Below, one piece after another: positions 1-10,100 of a stretch of DNA of 64,000 nt. Both the position numbers and the translations under genes were made by a program. The stretch is from Dactylonectria macrodidyma (lineage: Eukaryota > Ascomycota > Sordariomycetes > Hypocreales > Nectriaceae): assembly GCA_020744425.1 (NCBI GenBank), contig JAGMUV010000026.1, positions 248,001 through 312,000 of the forward strand, written 5' to 3'. Below the pieces are notes generated by a model. That model had not been told where the DNA came from and did not search any database. It worked only from the letters and a program-made list of their open reading frames with translations. Every line of letters begins with the position of its first letter. Position 1 is the first letter of the stretch.

Positions 1-548
1 TGTACGACGCCTCAAAGGCATCTCCGGTCCCGTTATCTGTGGCTTGTTTCTTTGAAAATACGAAGCGGTGGCAAAAAGTCAGAACACCATCACCGGGAGC
101 TCTCCTGAGCATCACCGCCAAGGTAGCTGGTCGCACCACTGACACCAATCATTTGGCCCTCCGCGTCCTGGACTTGGCCTACCTGCCGAGGCCTGCCCAA
201 GTCCCCCCGGCCACGCCGACTCCGACCGCTACTCCGCCTTCAAAGCGGTCCGCTCGCTGGGAGGGCCGGGCTACTCCATCCACCCCTTCAAAGAGACAGC
301 GCGTCTCCGAGGGCGCCAGCGACGTTGCGGAGCCATCCTATGGGAATCCAACTTCGCAAGAAGCGACAGGAGGCCGCCTCCATCTACCGCACCTAGCGGA
401 CAACGCCTTACCCAATCCCCCATCTCCGTTGATTATAGCTGATGCTGAGGAATCCTCAATCACATTAGCCCCTTCCCCCAGTCCTGATGGTGGAACACGG
501 CCGCATCGCAGCCGGCACCCCCCTAAGAAATATGCCGATAGAGAGTAG
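1..548 (+). CDS. OB-fold-like protein, 3' part only (window edge)
   Basis: The frame is open from base 3 to the stop at 546-548 and continues upstream of the window. The first residues readable here (YDASKASPVP) match the middle of the intact homologue at 5624-6711, so this is the same gene in the opposite arm. The visible part ends an OB-like beta-strand series (CFFENTKRW, PSPGALLSITAKVAGRT, LALRVLDLAYLPR). A proline/threonine-rich linker, a basic SKRSARWEGR patch and an acidic and basic tail ending KKYADRE follow. Compared with the other copy it has a small deletion near the NALPNPPSP segment. Function is inferred from fold-like patterning only: possibly single-strand DNA binding. Confidence 0.6.
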   Translation, partial: YDASKASPVPLSVACFFENTKRWQKVRTPSPGALLSITAKVAGRTTDTNHLALRVLDLAYLPRPAQVPPATPTPTATPPSKRSARWEGRATPSTPSKRQRVSEGASDVAEPSYGNPTSQEATGGRLHLPHLADNALPNPPSPLIIADAEESSITLAPSPSPDGGTRPHRSRHPPKKYADRE

Positions 549-676
549 ACAATGGTCACTGCCATGGTGTCAGGCGCCTCTACATTTGAATGTATTTCTC
601 CCTTTCACCCTCCTGTCCTATACCTAGCCATGACTCTCGATCTTGCAAGGCGACTCTTGCAAGGTGACTCCCCTGC

Positions 677-1222
677 TCAGTTACTTTCTTCGTCCCGAGA
701 TACACACGCTCCCCTGTGTGTCTTCCAGTCTGCCTTCTGGTGGTCTTTGCCACAGTATGCCACAGCTTTGCACCGCCCGCACTTCCTGATCCCTTCTATC
801 TTTCCGCACACCGCGCAAACTATGGCTTCCACCTGAGCCTCGGCCCCTGCTCCAACTTCGAACATCTCCTCCTGGATGGCTTGTCGCGTCTGGCTTTCGC
901 ATTCGCCTTTCCCACACACTCCGCTAACAAGAACTCCAACGTAGGGATCACCCTCTTTGTGAAGAAAGGACATTGGCGTCTGTAGAACGGTCGCGATGGG
1001 TGATCCGCAAATTCCGCCAAACGGATTAGATGCTGCGCGACAAGCCGGTTCGTGTTCTTTTAAAAAAGGCAGTACTGCACGTTGAAAACGATAGGCGTAT
1101 GAATCATCTTGCCGGGCATAGGATAGGGGCCTGACGAGACTCTTTGAAATCTCGTGAGTAAAATTCAGACCTTCAGGGATATTGTCGCACGAAAATTGGA
1201 ACCGAACCGGGCACGTCGACAT
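677..1222 (-). CDS. MYND zinc-finger protein, intact copy
   Basis: Encodes 181 aa from ATG at 1222; the open frame extends further upstream but only with a non-ATG codon. The C-terminal 40 residues form a complete MYND finger: CAVC, then CGRC, YC, H, H and a final C, with the family spacing C-x2-C-x8-C-x2-C-x5-C-x3-H-x7-H-x3-C. The N-terminal 130 residues (CPVRFQFSCDNIPEG, then a CGICGSP-like segment) are not assigned. MYND domains bind zinc and usually mediate protein contacts. The gene converges with the OB-fold-like gene ending at 548 and lies wholly inside the inverted arm. The other arm has the same gene with a premature stop. I infer that it is cargo of the mobile element. Confidence 0.75.
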   Translation of the reverse strand: MSTCPVRFQFSCDNIPEGLNFTHEISKSLVRPLSYARQDDSYAYRFQRAVLPFLKEHEPACRAASNPFGGICGSPIATVLQTPMSFLHKEGDPYVGVLVSGVCGKGECESQTRQAIQEEMFEVGAGAEAQVEAIVCAVCGKIEGIRKCGRCKAVAYCGKDHQKADWKTHRGACVSRDEESN

Positions 1223-1791
1223 GTTCACGATGAGAGAGAGGACGGTAGATGCTGTATCTTGCAATCAAATAAATTGACCACAATGGTTGTAATCGTGAGC
1301 TTTTGGGAGAGTGAGTGCCAGTAATATGACTCCGCCCGGATTGCTATTAAGGTTTTCCTAATGTTTTGTAAAGAGCCTTGATACGTTTCAAGTCTCGACA
1401 TGCCAATCACGCCTCACAGTCGAGCTTGGGATGACGTCACGGTGACCAAGCTACTGATCTTGTTGCTTCATCCAAATTTCATGTCAGCTCAAAATATCAG
1501 CTCAAAACCCCAAAATTTTCTCAAGTTGCGTTGGCCGATTTTCGTCTTTAACTTCGTTCCTCAAGGCTCTTTTTGGGCAGACCGCTTGCGGTTTGCGTCT
1601 CCTGTGGCAGGCACGAGCCACAATGGCCTGAGCTTGCTGAGGTAACCGAGTTCCCACGTACAGGCGGCTAATACATCCGCGCCCGGGCGCCGATTTAATT
1701 TCCCGCGCCCGGGCGTGGCAGGCGTCGCGTTCATCCAACGCGCTCCTGTCGCGTACAAATTCACTGGCAAATCAACGTATATTGGGCGACA
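1223..1791. other. Non-coding inner part of left arm and MULE 5' flank
   Basis: No gene is seen here. The stretch holds the upstream region of the MYND gene and sequence shared with the right arm (for example CTCGACATGCCAATCAC). The GC-rich double palindrome at 1663-1723 is also here. After the repeat ends at 1723 only 68 bp remain before the MULE start codon, so the MULE promoter must lie in the arm or in this short gap. Confidence 0.6.
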
Positions 1792-4342
1792 ATGAGTCGG
1801 CGAACATTCCCTGATGATGCCCTTCCACCTGAAGGCACGTACGAATCGCGCGAAACTCTGTTGGCAGCTATCAATTCTTGGGCGAAATCTAGAGGCTATG
1901 CATTCACGACGGGGAAGTCTTCGAAAACGTCAAACGGCCGGGTCAAAGTTGTATTCGCATGCGATCGGAACGGGCTGCCACCAAGCACATCTGTCGGACG
2001 AAAACGCCGTACTTCTAGTAGAGGGACTGGCTGCAAATTCTCGGTGCTGGCTAAACAGTCACTGGACGGAAATACATGGGTCCTAAGCCATCGACCGGAC
2101 AAGGAGTGCGGCTTGCACAATCATCCACCTAGCGAAGATCCATCTGCACACCCGGCGCATCGCCAGCTTGAAGAGAGAGACATTACAGTTATCTCAAGTC
2201 TTACGACCGCTGGTACTGCTCCTCGAGAAATCAGAACTTACCTCCGCAACAACTCCAATACCATCGCGACCCAGCAAGACATCTATAATAGAATCGCGGC
2301 AACAAGAAGAGATATGCGCGAGGGGCAAAGTAGCATCCAGGCACTGGTTGATCAACTGCACAAGGAGGGCTTCTGGTGCCGAGTCCAACTGGATTCAGAC
2401 AATCGCCTTACAGCCATCTTCTTCGCCCATCCGGATTCCGTTGCATATCTACAGTGCAACCCGGACATCTTGCTGTTAGATTGCACCTACAAGACAAACA
2501 AGCACGCCATGCCACTCCTTGACATGGTTGGAGTTGATTCTTGTCAGCGGTCTTTCTGCATTGCATTTGCATTTCTCTCTGGCGAATCGGAAGAGGACTA
2601 TTCGTGGGCCTTAGAACACCTCAGGTCACTCTATCAAAGTGAGCTTCCTTCTGTCATCTTGACTGACCGGTGCCTGGCTGCAATGAATGCTGCTGCAGTT
2701 TGTTTTTCTGATTCCAAAGCACTGCTTTGCCTCTGGCATGTCAACAAGGCGGTCCTTCAGCGATGTCGGCCGTTCTTTGCACCGAAAGGCGATCAAGCAA
2801 CAGGTCGGGCAGAAAACGAAGCGTGGAATGAATTCTACGCATTCTGGCACTCGATTGTGGCTTCGCCAAACGAAGAGACATTCGAAGAGCGTCTGGCCGA
2901 GTTTGAGCTTAAGTACGGCGAGAAGTACCTCGAGCCGGTTGGATACATCAAGATGTGCTGGCTCGAGCCGTACAAAGAGAAGATTGTGAAGGCATGGGTG
3001 GATAAGCACTTGCACTTCGGCAACGTGGCCACCTCGAGGCAGGTGACTTGGGGTATCTAGCGCCAAATGAAGCTAATGCATATTTTCCAGGGCTGAAGGC
3101 ATCCATTCACTGATGAAGTCGCACATCAAGACATCTACGTTCGACCTCTTCGACGCATGGCAGGCCATGAAACACGCGATCAACAACCAACTGAAGGAAC
3201 TGAATCATGTGCGTGTCTCTCAGCAGATACGGACGCCTCTAGATGTTTCTGGAGTAATATTCGAGGCTGTACGAGGCTGGGTTTCGCACCATGCCTTGCG
3301 CAAAGTGCAAGAACAGCGGCAGCTACTCTTGGAGCCGCTCAAAGCTCCTTGCAGTCAGTCCTTCACTTCCTCATATGGACTGCCGTGTGCTCATACCTTG
3401 AAGAAGCTCGAGGAAGAGCACCAGAACCTTCTACTCGAGCATTTCCATCCCCATTGGCATTTGAAACGAGATGCAGCTCAGCCACAGCCTATACTGGAAC
3501 CACGCCGAGCCCCGAAGCAAGCCATCCGGTCATCCAATCAGCCAGATACGAGTACTAGACGAGAGCCCTCTGGGTTTGAGACAGCAAAGACTGTCAGAAG
3601 AGCTCCCTTCAAATGTAGCGCATGTCACCAGGTTGGCCACCACATGAGAGCAACGATATGTCCTCTGAAATACTCAGAGTTGCTGCCTGCATATTCGCCG
3701 GCTCAGAATGCAATACCGGTATCGAAGACATTGGTAGACCTAATTGCGGAGGATACAGCTCCATCAGCGCAGGCTCAAGTCGAGTCCGTGGCACCTAAAG
3801 ATATCCCTCCATCAGAGCCAACTCTGCCTCCAAATGTGCCAGAACTAACGAGACCTCAAAAAGCCCCAGCAACGGCAAGGCCTCTAGCAGGGCCGGAACC
3901 GACGAAACATATCTCCATACCATCTACGAATCCAGCAACACCAGGACTGCTACAATACACCTCTCCAGAAGCCATCTATGCTAGATATATTGCCGCAAGA
4001 AGTGCCTGGTATGCAGCGCAGCCAGCAGGAAGGGCCCGAACCGATCAAGAGTACCGAAAGGCAATGAAGCTTCCACTGAAGTACCCAAAATCATCGTACG
4101 AATGGTGCTTGGGTTACAAATTTATGGGAAAGATTTGCCGGACCGGAAAGATTCCTCGACCGTGGACTACGGAGGAAGTGATGGCATATCTTGACTGGAG
4201 TAATGCGGAAGATGCACGCGTGGAAGAGGTTGCTAGGAAGGACATTGAGGCGAATGGCTTTGGAGCAAGAACGAGAGGTCCCGGCTACGTATGGGCACAG
4301 GTTGACAGAGATACTGAAGAGCAGAACCGCTTATACGGATAG
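1792..4342 (+). CDS. MULE (Mutator-like) transposase, two exons
   Basis: Joining 1792-3038 to 3091-4342 gives an uninterrupted 832-aa protein. The N-terminus is a FAR1/WRKY-GCM-like zinc region (ACDRNG, TGCKFSV, CGLHNHPP). The MULE catalytic core follows: first Asp in LLDCTYKTNK (about residue 229), second Asp in VILTDRCLAAM (about 290), LCLWHVNK, and Glu in TSRAEGIHSLM (about 418). That last motif is created only by splicing. A zinc knuckle, CSACHQVGHH...C, sits near residue 591, then a proline-rich linker and a tryptophan-rich C-terminal domain that I do not recognise. MULE transposases cut and paste DNA at terminal inverted repeats. The gene lies between the long inverted arms and appears intact. 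The closest described fungal relatives would be Hop-type elements. Confidence 0.88.
3039..3090 (+). other. GC-AG intron in the MULE gene
   Basis: Reading without splicing ends at 3060. Removing 52 bp from GCAGGT (3039) to TTTTCCAG (3090) restores TSRAEGIHSLM, the expected MULE Glu motif, in frame. A CTAAT branch-like site sits at 3073-3077. No GT donor nearby gives the correct phase, so this is a rare GC donor. Confidence 0.75.
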
Positions 4343-4949
4343 ATAAGACCTTGTGACTTGTGTCAATTGCTAATGACAATCAGAGACGATGATTCTAGTC
4401 AGAAATGTTCTTGACCTGGTCCAGGCATGAGCCTGGCGGTGACCCTGAGGAGGCCTGCCACGCCCGGGCGCGGGAAATTAAATCGGCGCCCGGGCGCGGA
4501 TGTATTAGCCGCCCCCACGTACATTTCACGTGCATTTCACGTGCATTTCACGTGCATTTCACGTGCATTTCACGTGCACAGGAGACGCAAACCGCAGGCG
4601 GTCTGCCCAGAAGAGCCTTGAGGAACGAAGTTAGAGACGAAAATCGGTCAACATACCTTGAGCAAATTTTATCATTTTCAGCTGACATGAATTTAGTTGA
4701 AGCAAGATCGGCAGCTCGGCAGTTGTAGCGTCGTTGCAGGCTTGACTATAGGTGGGGTGTGATTGGCATGTCGAGATCATAAAACATATCTCCGGCTCTC
4801 TATAAAACCTCATAGAAACCTTAATAGCAACCCAGGGTGGAGTCATGTCACTGGCACTCACTCTCCCAAAAGCTCACGATTAAAAGCATTATAGTCAATT
4901 CATTTGATTATAAGATATAGCATCTATAGCCCTCTCCCTCATCTTGAAC
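4343..4949. other. MULE 3' flank and inner part of right arm
   Basis: No gene. 4343-4452 is unique sequence after the MULE stop. From 4453 the right inverted arm begins with the same GC-rich double palindrome as the left arm. It continues through the CACGTG array (4522-4576) and the upstream region of the truncated MYND copy. This stretch is richer in TpA than its left-arm counterpart. Confidence 0.6.
4522..4576. repeat. Five tandem 11-bp units, each containing CACGTG
   Basis: The unit CATTTCACGTG is repeated five times without error, giving five CACGTG palindromes at 11-bp spacing. CACGTG is the core site of bHLH factors such as fungal Cbf1/Pho4-type regulators. The left arm lacks the array. 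It lies about 375 bp upstream of the truncated MYND start. Whether it binds anything is unknown. Confidence 0.9.
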
Positions 4950-5435
4950 ATGGCGACGTGCCCGGTTCGGTTCCAATTTTCCTGCGACAATATCCCCGAA
5001 GGTCTGAATTTTACTCACGAGATTTCAAAGAGTCTCGTCAGGCCCCTATCCCATGCCCGGCAAGATGATTCATACGCCTATCGTTTTCAACGTGCAGTGC
5101 TGCCTTTTTTGAAAGAACACGAACCGGTTTGCCGCGCAGCGTCCAATCCGTTTTGCGGAATTTGCGGATCACCCATCGCAACCGTTCTGCAGACGCCAAT
5201 GTCCTTTCTTCACAAAGAGGGTGATCCCTACGTTGGGGTTCTTGTCAGCGGCGTGTGTGGGAAAGGCGAATGCGAAAGCCAGACGCGACAAGCCATCCAG
5301 GAGGAGATGTTCGAAGTTGGGGCAGGGGCCGAGGCTCGGGTGGGAGCTGTAGTTTGCGCGGTGTGCGGAAAGATGGAAGGGATTAGGAAGTGCGGGCGGT
5401 GCAAAGCCGTGGCATACTGTGGCAAAGAACACTAG
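4950..5435 (+). pseudogene. MYND protein, truncated by TAG inside the finger
   Basis: This is the right-arm copy of the 181-aa MYND gene, starting at ATG 4950. It reads the same protein with about nine substitutions until TAG at 5433-5435, where the left copy has CAG (Gln after CGKDH). The remaining frame (KADWKTHRGACV) is still readable after the stop. The 161-aa product would lose the last His and Cys zinc ligands, so the finger should not fold properly. One conserved Cys-region residue also differs (NPFC instead of NPFG). The change CAG to TAG is the kind made by cytosine deamination at CpA, as in RIP. Confidence 0.85.
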
Positions 5436-5623
5436 AAGGCGGATTGGAAGACACACAGGGGAGCGTGTGTATCTTGGGACGAAGAAAGTGACTGAGCAGG
5501 GGAATCACCTTGCAAGAGTTGCCTTATAAGATCGAGAGTCATGGCTAGGTACAGGACAGTAGGGTGAAAGGGAGAAATAAATTCAAATGTAGAGGCGCCT
5601 GACACTATAGCAGTAACCACTGT

Positions 5624-6711
5624 CTACTCTCGGTCAGCATATTTCCTAGGGGGGTGCCGGCTGCGATGCGGCCGTGTTCCACTATCAAGACTGGGGGAAG
5701 GGGCTAATGTAATCGATGATTCCTCAGCATCAGCTATATTAGCTATAGTCAAAGGAGATGGGGGATTGGGTGAGGCTTTTGCGCTGTCCGCTGTGTGCGG
5801 CAGATGGAGGCGGCCTCTTGTCACTTCTTGCGAAGTTGGATTCCCGTAGGATGGCTCCGCAACATCGCTGGCGCCCTCGGAGACGCGCTGTCTCTTTGAA
5901 GGGGTGGATGGAGTGGCCCGGCCCTCCCAGCGAGCGGACCGCTTTGAAGGCGGAGTAGCGGTCGGAGTCGGCGTGGCCGGGGGGGCTTGGGCAAGCCTCG
6001 GCAGATAGGCCAAGTCAAGGATACGGAGGGCCAGTTGATTGGTGTCAGTGGTGCGACCAGCTACCTTGGCGGTAATGCTCAGGAGAGCTCCAGGTGATGG
6101 TGTTCTGACTCTTTGCCACCGCTTCGTATTTTCAAAGAAACAAGTTATGGAGAACGGGACCGGAGATGCCTTTGAGGCGTCGTACACGGATGTTTCAACG
6201 GTGAAGCGGCGAGGTTCAGAAGGGTCGCTGGTGTTGTCACTGGGCGGTGGCACGGATCCGATGACGGTCACCATCGGGCACCACTGTCCTGGTAAGTAGC
6301 GGCGATATTCTTCGAAGTCGGAGACATCACCAGGGTGTCTAGGAAGTCAGCCGTGTGAGGCTGAGTGTGAGGCTGAGTGTTAGTTATGACATACCTCGAC
6401 AAACTGAGGGCCTGGACGCTGATCTCTAGCGTGCCGCCCGCGGACTGGGCGGCGGAGAAGCGGCCGTCGGCATAGAAGAAGGTGTTAGGGGTGTAGAGGT
6501 CGCGCTCTTCTCGCGTCAGATAGGCATGAATGCGGGTGCGGATAGGGTTAATGTCGATGTGAGAACTATAGAAGCCGTCCTCATCGAAGATATTAACTTC
6601 AGTCTGGATTTCCACGTAATTAGGTGCGTTTTCCCGACCCGGGTCGTCTGTAATGCTGTCGACAAAGTCTCGTAAGTGGATAGTATTCGAGAAGGTTGCC
6701 TGCCGAGACAT
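5624..6711 (-). CDS. OB-fold-like protein, complete, one intron
   Basis: Exons 6395-6711 and 5624-6338 give 343 aa from ATG 6711. The intron 6339-6394 (56 bp) has GTATGT, a GCTGAC branch and TAG, and joins SLSR to HPGDVSDFEEYRRYLP. Exon 1 begins MSRQATFSNTIHLRDFVDSI. Residues of about 130-230 look like one OB barrel: CPMVTVIGSV, RRFTVETSVYD, VPFSITCFFENTKRW, PSPGALLSITAKVAGRT and LALRILDLAYLPR. The C-terminal 120 residues are Pro/Ser/Thr-rich and end basic. OB-folds often bind single-stranded DNA; RPA-like OB proteins are known accessory genes of plant and animal Helitrons. This gene is divergent from the Helitron gene starting at 7191, so it could be an accessory of that element. It is also duplicated in the left arm. 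The function is my inference. Confidence 0.65.
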
Positions 6712-7190
6712 GACGAATAGAGGTTGAAGGTGAAGCAAGTTGCGGAAAAGGGCAGGAAGTCAGGGGGTAGTATAGGCGGCTTATATAGAGGAGTAATTCC
6801 AAATTCTTAATACACCACCTTCGTCGAGCCTTCAGGGGCTGTGACGGATGTGGTGTTAGAGGAGGAAACCTTGATATATGCGCAAAGCGATTGGCGAAGA
6901 ACAGAACGCGGCTAACATTATGAAGTCACTACGGTTTTAAGGCAAGACGGTGCCTGTCTCTGCATCTAAGGGTGTAATGGTTTCTGAGCTTCTACTGGAG
7001 CAAAGGATCAGGGGAGACCCAGGGTGAGACATAGAGAACGGATTCTCAGACTAAGCAGGAGCAAGGCCCGGGGTCGGGTAGTAGGATGTCATGGAGAAGG
7101 TAGCAGGATTATTTATCTAGGGCCCTGCGTCATGTTTCGTGCAGCGTGGCAGAAATACTAATATAGGAGATCTAGTGAAGGCGATTCGTT
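6712..7190. other. Divergent intergenic region, OB-like gene / Helitron gene
   Basis: 479 bp without a gene, between two divergently oriented start codons. It should hold both promoters. A TTATATAG sequence lies at about 6780 on the OB-like gene side. The 5' TC end of the Helitron might be here or beyond the OB-like gene; I could not fix it. Confidence 0.45.
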
Positions 7191-10100
7191 ATGGAGAAGG
7201 AGAGTCTAGCTGAACAGTTCTGTCGACAGGATGCGCGCAATCGCGAGAACGTGGCGCTCGCCAATCTAGGAATCCGTACATCGGCGGACATTTTCGAGGC
7301 TGCGCAGCGGCAGTTCCAGGAGGCGGCTAGGACAGAGAGCAACTCAGTGCCGCCGGGAGAGGTCGACGCTTCGGGGCTGGCGGGCCTCGGCATCCGGACG
7401 TCGGCTGACATTTTAGAAGCGACGCAAAGAGAGTACGAACAATCGAGGGAGAAGGGCTCTCGCAGGCGGCAGGGTCGGAAACCGAGGGAGTCTGGCAGCG
7501 TCGAGAGGCAGCCAAGGAGCCTAGAAGGCAGACCGGGAAACAACGAGGCTGCAGGGCCGGGAAACAACCAGCCTGCAAGGCCTGGAGCATTGTTCCGGTT
7601 CGTTCAGATGGACGGAGGCAGCGGGGTGCCGTTAGCCCCACGGCCGTCGGTGGGTTGTCTGACGGGGCCGGCCAGCGAGGAGGAAGCGCGCAATCAGCTG
7701 GATATGGCGATGCTCGCGGGACCAGATTTCCATCCATCGGTGGAAATGCTGGAGGCTGGGCGAAGGTCTCTGATCGCAGGTCTGGGGCTTCGGACGGTGG
7801 CTGATATTTCCGAGGAGTCGAGAAACGAAAATTTTCGGCAATGGAAGCGGACGAGGACAGTGGAGTCGTTCGGCCAAGTCGCCGGCGAGGCCGAGGATGC
7901 GGCGGAGGACGGTGCTCCTTCTGCGGGGCCTAGTCGGCAGCCGGGAAGGAAGAGAGCGGCTTCTGGCCGCACTGATCAGCCAGCGCTAAAGCGCAAGAGG
8001 GCCGCGGTCCGCCGAGAGAGGGACGAGGAAGAACAGGCGGGGGATCTCGCCAGCGTCTTAGGGGCGCTCGACGAAGAGTTTGCAGAGAAGGAGCGACTCT
8101 CGCACGGACAGGAATGGTGTGCGCTTGTGCCCCACGAGAGGAAGGTGAAGACGGTCCAGGACTTTTATAAAGCGTTTCATGAGACGAAGACGTTACCGAT
8201 CCTCACCTGCATGTTCTGCTACCGTAAGTATAGCAGGGCAGAGCTGGAGGATGTTGAGTGGGACCGGTGGATGGCAAGTCCTGTCGAGAAGCGCGATGGA
8301 TCACCCTTTAAGTGCCTCCGGTGCTTCCCTGTGGGGGAGAGGATTAGCGGGTGTGCCGACTGCGTGAGACACCTCGGGCGAGGAGCCTTGTCTCCAGCAG
8401 CGCGGCTGCACACCCGACTGGGATGCGAGCACATGTTTCCCGACGAGCTGAAGGGCCTTACGCCGGTCGAGGAGAAGCTCATCGCGCTGAACTCATGTTA
8501 CGGCTTCATCACTAAGTACAGCATCCCAGAGGGGCACCGGCAGAATGTAAGGTATCCGAGGCACGTAAAGGGGCACATCACGGTATTCCCTAACAACGTA
8601 CAGGAGCTGGCGACAAGGGTACTTCCGCATCCGCTCCTGAAGGTTATGGATGATATCCACGTGTCGTGGCAGGGGCCGGAGAAGCCGGCGCCGAGCGATC
8701 TCTCGGCTCTGCTCTCAGTGCGGCGCCGGGTTGTAGAAAAGGCGCTGCTGTGGCTGAAGAGGCACAATCCCTTGTATGCCGACATCGACATTGACAGGGC
8801 AGAACTGGATAGCTGGGACGCACCGTCGCACGGTGTGCTAAACCAAGTCTATGAGCGTTTGGAACGGGACGAGCCGTCGGCGTGGGAGAGGGCACGAACA
8901 GCACAAGTCGTCCCACCCACAGAACGCGGCTTGGAGGACGAGGGAAGTGTAGATATTCGAGAAGTGCTGGCAACGCTGGGCCAGGGGTTCGACGTAGGCA
9001 TCGGGGGGGACGCGGCGAGGAAACCAGCGGATGCCGATTGTGAAGCCGGCGACGAGAACGTCGACAGTGCTACCGCCGCTGCCGGCCCGGTCCACGAGAT
9101 CAGCTCGTCCGGGATGTTCGCCCTCGATGGGCGACCGGATATCGAGGACGCGGAGAAGTTGCGGTATGTCTACGACGCTCTGCGGCATGATGATGCCCGT
9201 GACGAAATGCGGGCCGGGACGTTGGCGGGATCGGCCGAGGTGCGGCATGGAGACACGCGTGAACCTTATATTCTCGTGTCCAGGGGGGAAGATTTTGCCG
9301 ATCCCTTCGACGCACCGTTCTTTGCAAAGACGTTTCCGACGCTGTTTCCAGCCGGTAGCGGGGGCCCACGCCAGGCGGAAGAAAGCATCGGAGACGCGGC
9401 CGAAGAGGTGCATAGAGGTGTTGATGCGGAGGCCAGGGCGCGGAGTCTCGTCTCGTCGCGGAACATGACCCTGGAGACGTGGGCCAAAGTGGTGCTCCAG
9501 CGTCACGGCGGCCGGTTCGCGACGCATCACGTCTTCGCGTTCCTCGTCTTCAACATGGGAGTGAGGTCGAGAAATCGTCGAGTTAGCATGCTGAGCGTGA
9601 CGAGGAAGAACTTCTCGGAGGTGGAGCGCATCGTACGCTCGCTCAGCGCTGAGAGGTTGGAGGCGGCCAAGGTCGATCTGGAGGCGACCGGGAAGACAGT
9701 TGACGAGGCTGTCGACCAGTTATTGAGGAGTCTGTCGCTGTACGGGTTCCGCCAGCCAATGTCGAGGGAGAGCCGGCTGAGCATGCGGCGGAAGATCAAG
9801 TCCTTCATCATACGGGAAGGTATGCCCGCGATCTGGTTCATGCTGAACCCGAACGACATCACAAACCCGGTCAAGCTCAGGCTTGCTGTATATCGGATGA
9901 GGGATCCGGACGAAGCCGAGGCCTTTCTGACGAGCCTCGACCTGGCATATAAGCGGGCACGGCTGGCGGTCTCGGATCCCCTTAGCTCGGCAGTCTTCTT
10001 CCACCGGGAGGTGTCCATGTTCTTCGAACACTACGTGAAGACTGGAGAGGATTCTGTGTTTGGGCGGATCAGTCGATACTTCGGAGCTGTGGAGACTAAC

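Larger units (their letters stand above)
1..1723. repeat. Left arm of >1.7-kb inverted repeat around the MULE
   Basis: This stretch matches the reverse complement of 4453-6186 almost base for base in coding parts and more loosely between genes. It runs from the first base of the window (paired with 6186) to a shared GC-rich inner end at 1663-1723. That inner end contains two direct copies of the palindromic GCGCCCGGGCGC. The outer end lies beyond the window. The arm holds part of an OB-fold-like gene (1-548) and a complete MYND gene (677-1222). Either these are very long MULE terminal repeats that carry genes, or two inverted copies of another element flank the MULE. Confidence 0.88.
4453..6186. 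repeat. Right arm of >1.7-kb inverted repeat
   Basis: Reverse-complement match of 1-1723. Position 6186 pairs with base 1, so the true outer end may lie further right. It contains the nonsense-mutated MYND copy and most of the complete OB-fold-like gene. Where the left arm has about 45 bp of unique sequence near 1610-1655, this arm instead carries an 11-bp tandem array (4522-4576). Differences between the arms are mostly C/T or G/A, with TpA here where the left arm has CpA or TpG. Confidence 0.88.

Noticed and set aside
4522..4576. CRISPR-like or protein-coding repeat array
   Set aside because: Units are 11 bp with no spacers, so not CRISPR; the frame through it has no start or neighbours, so it is a minisatellite.
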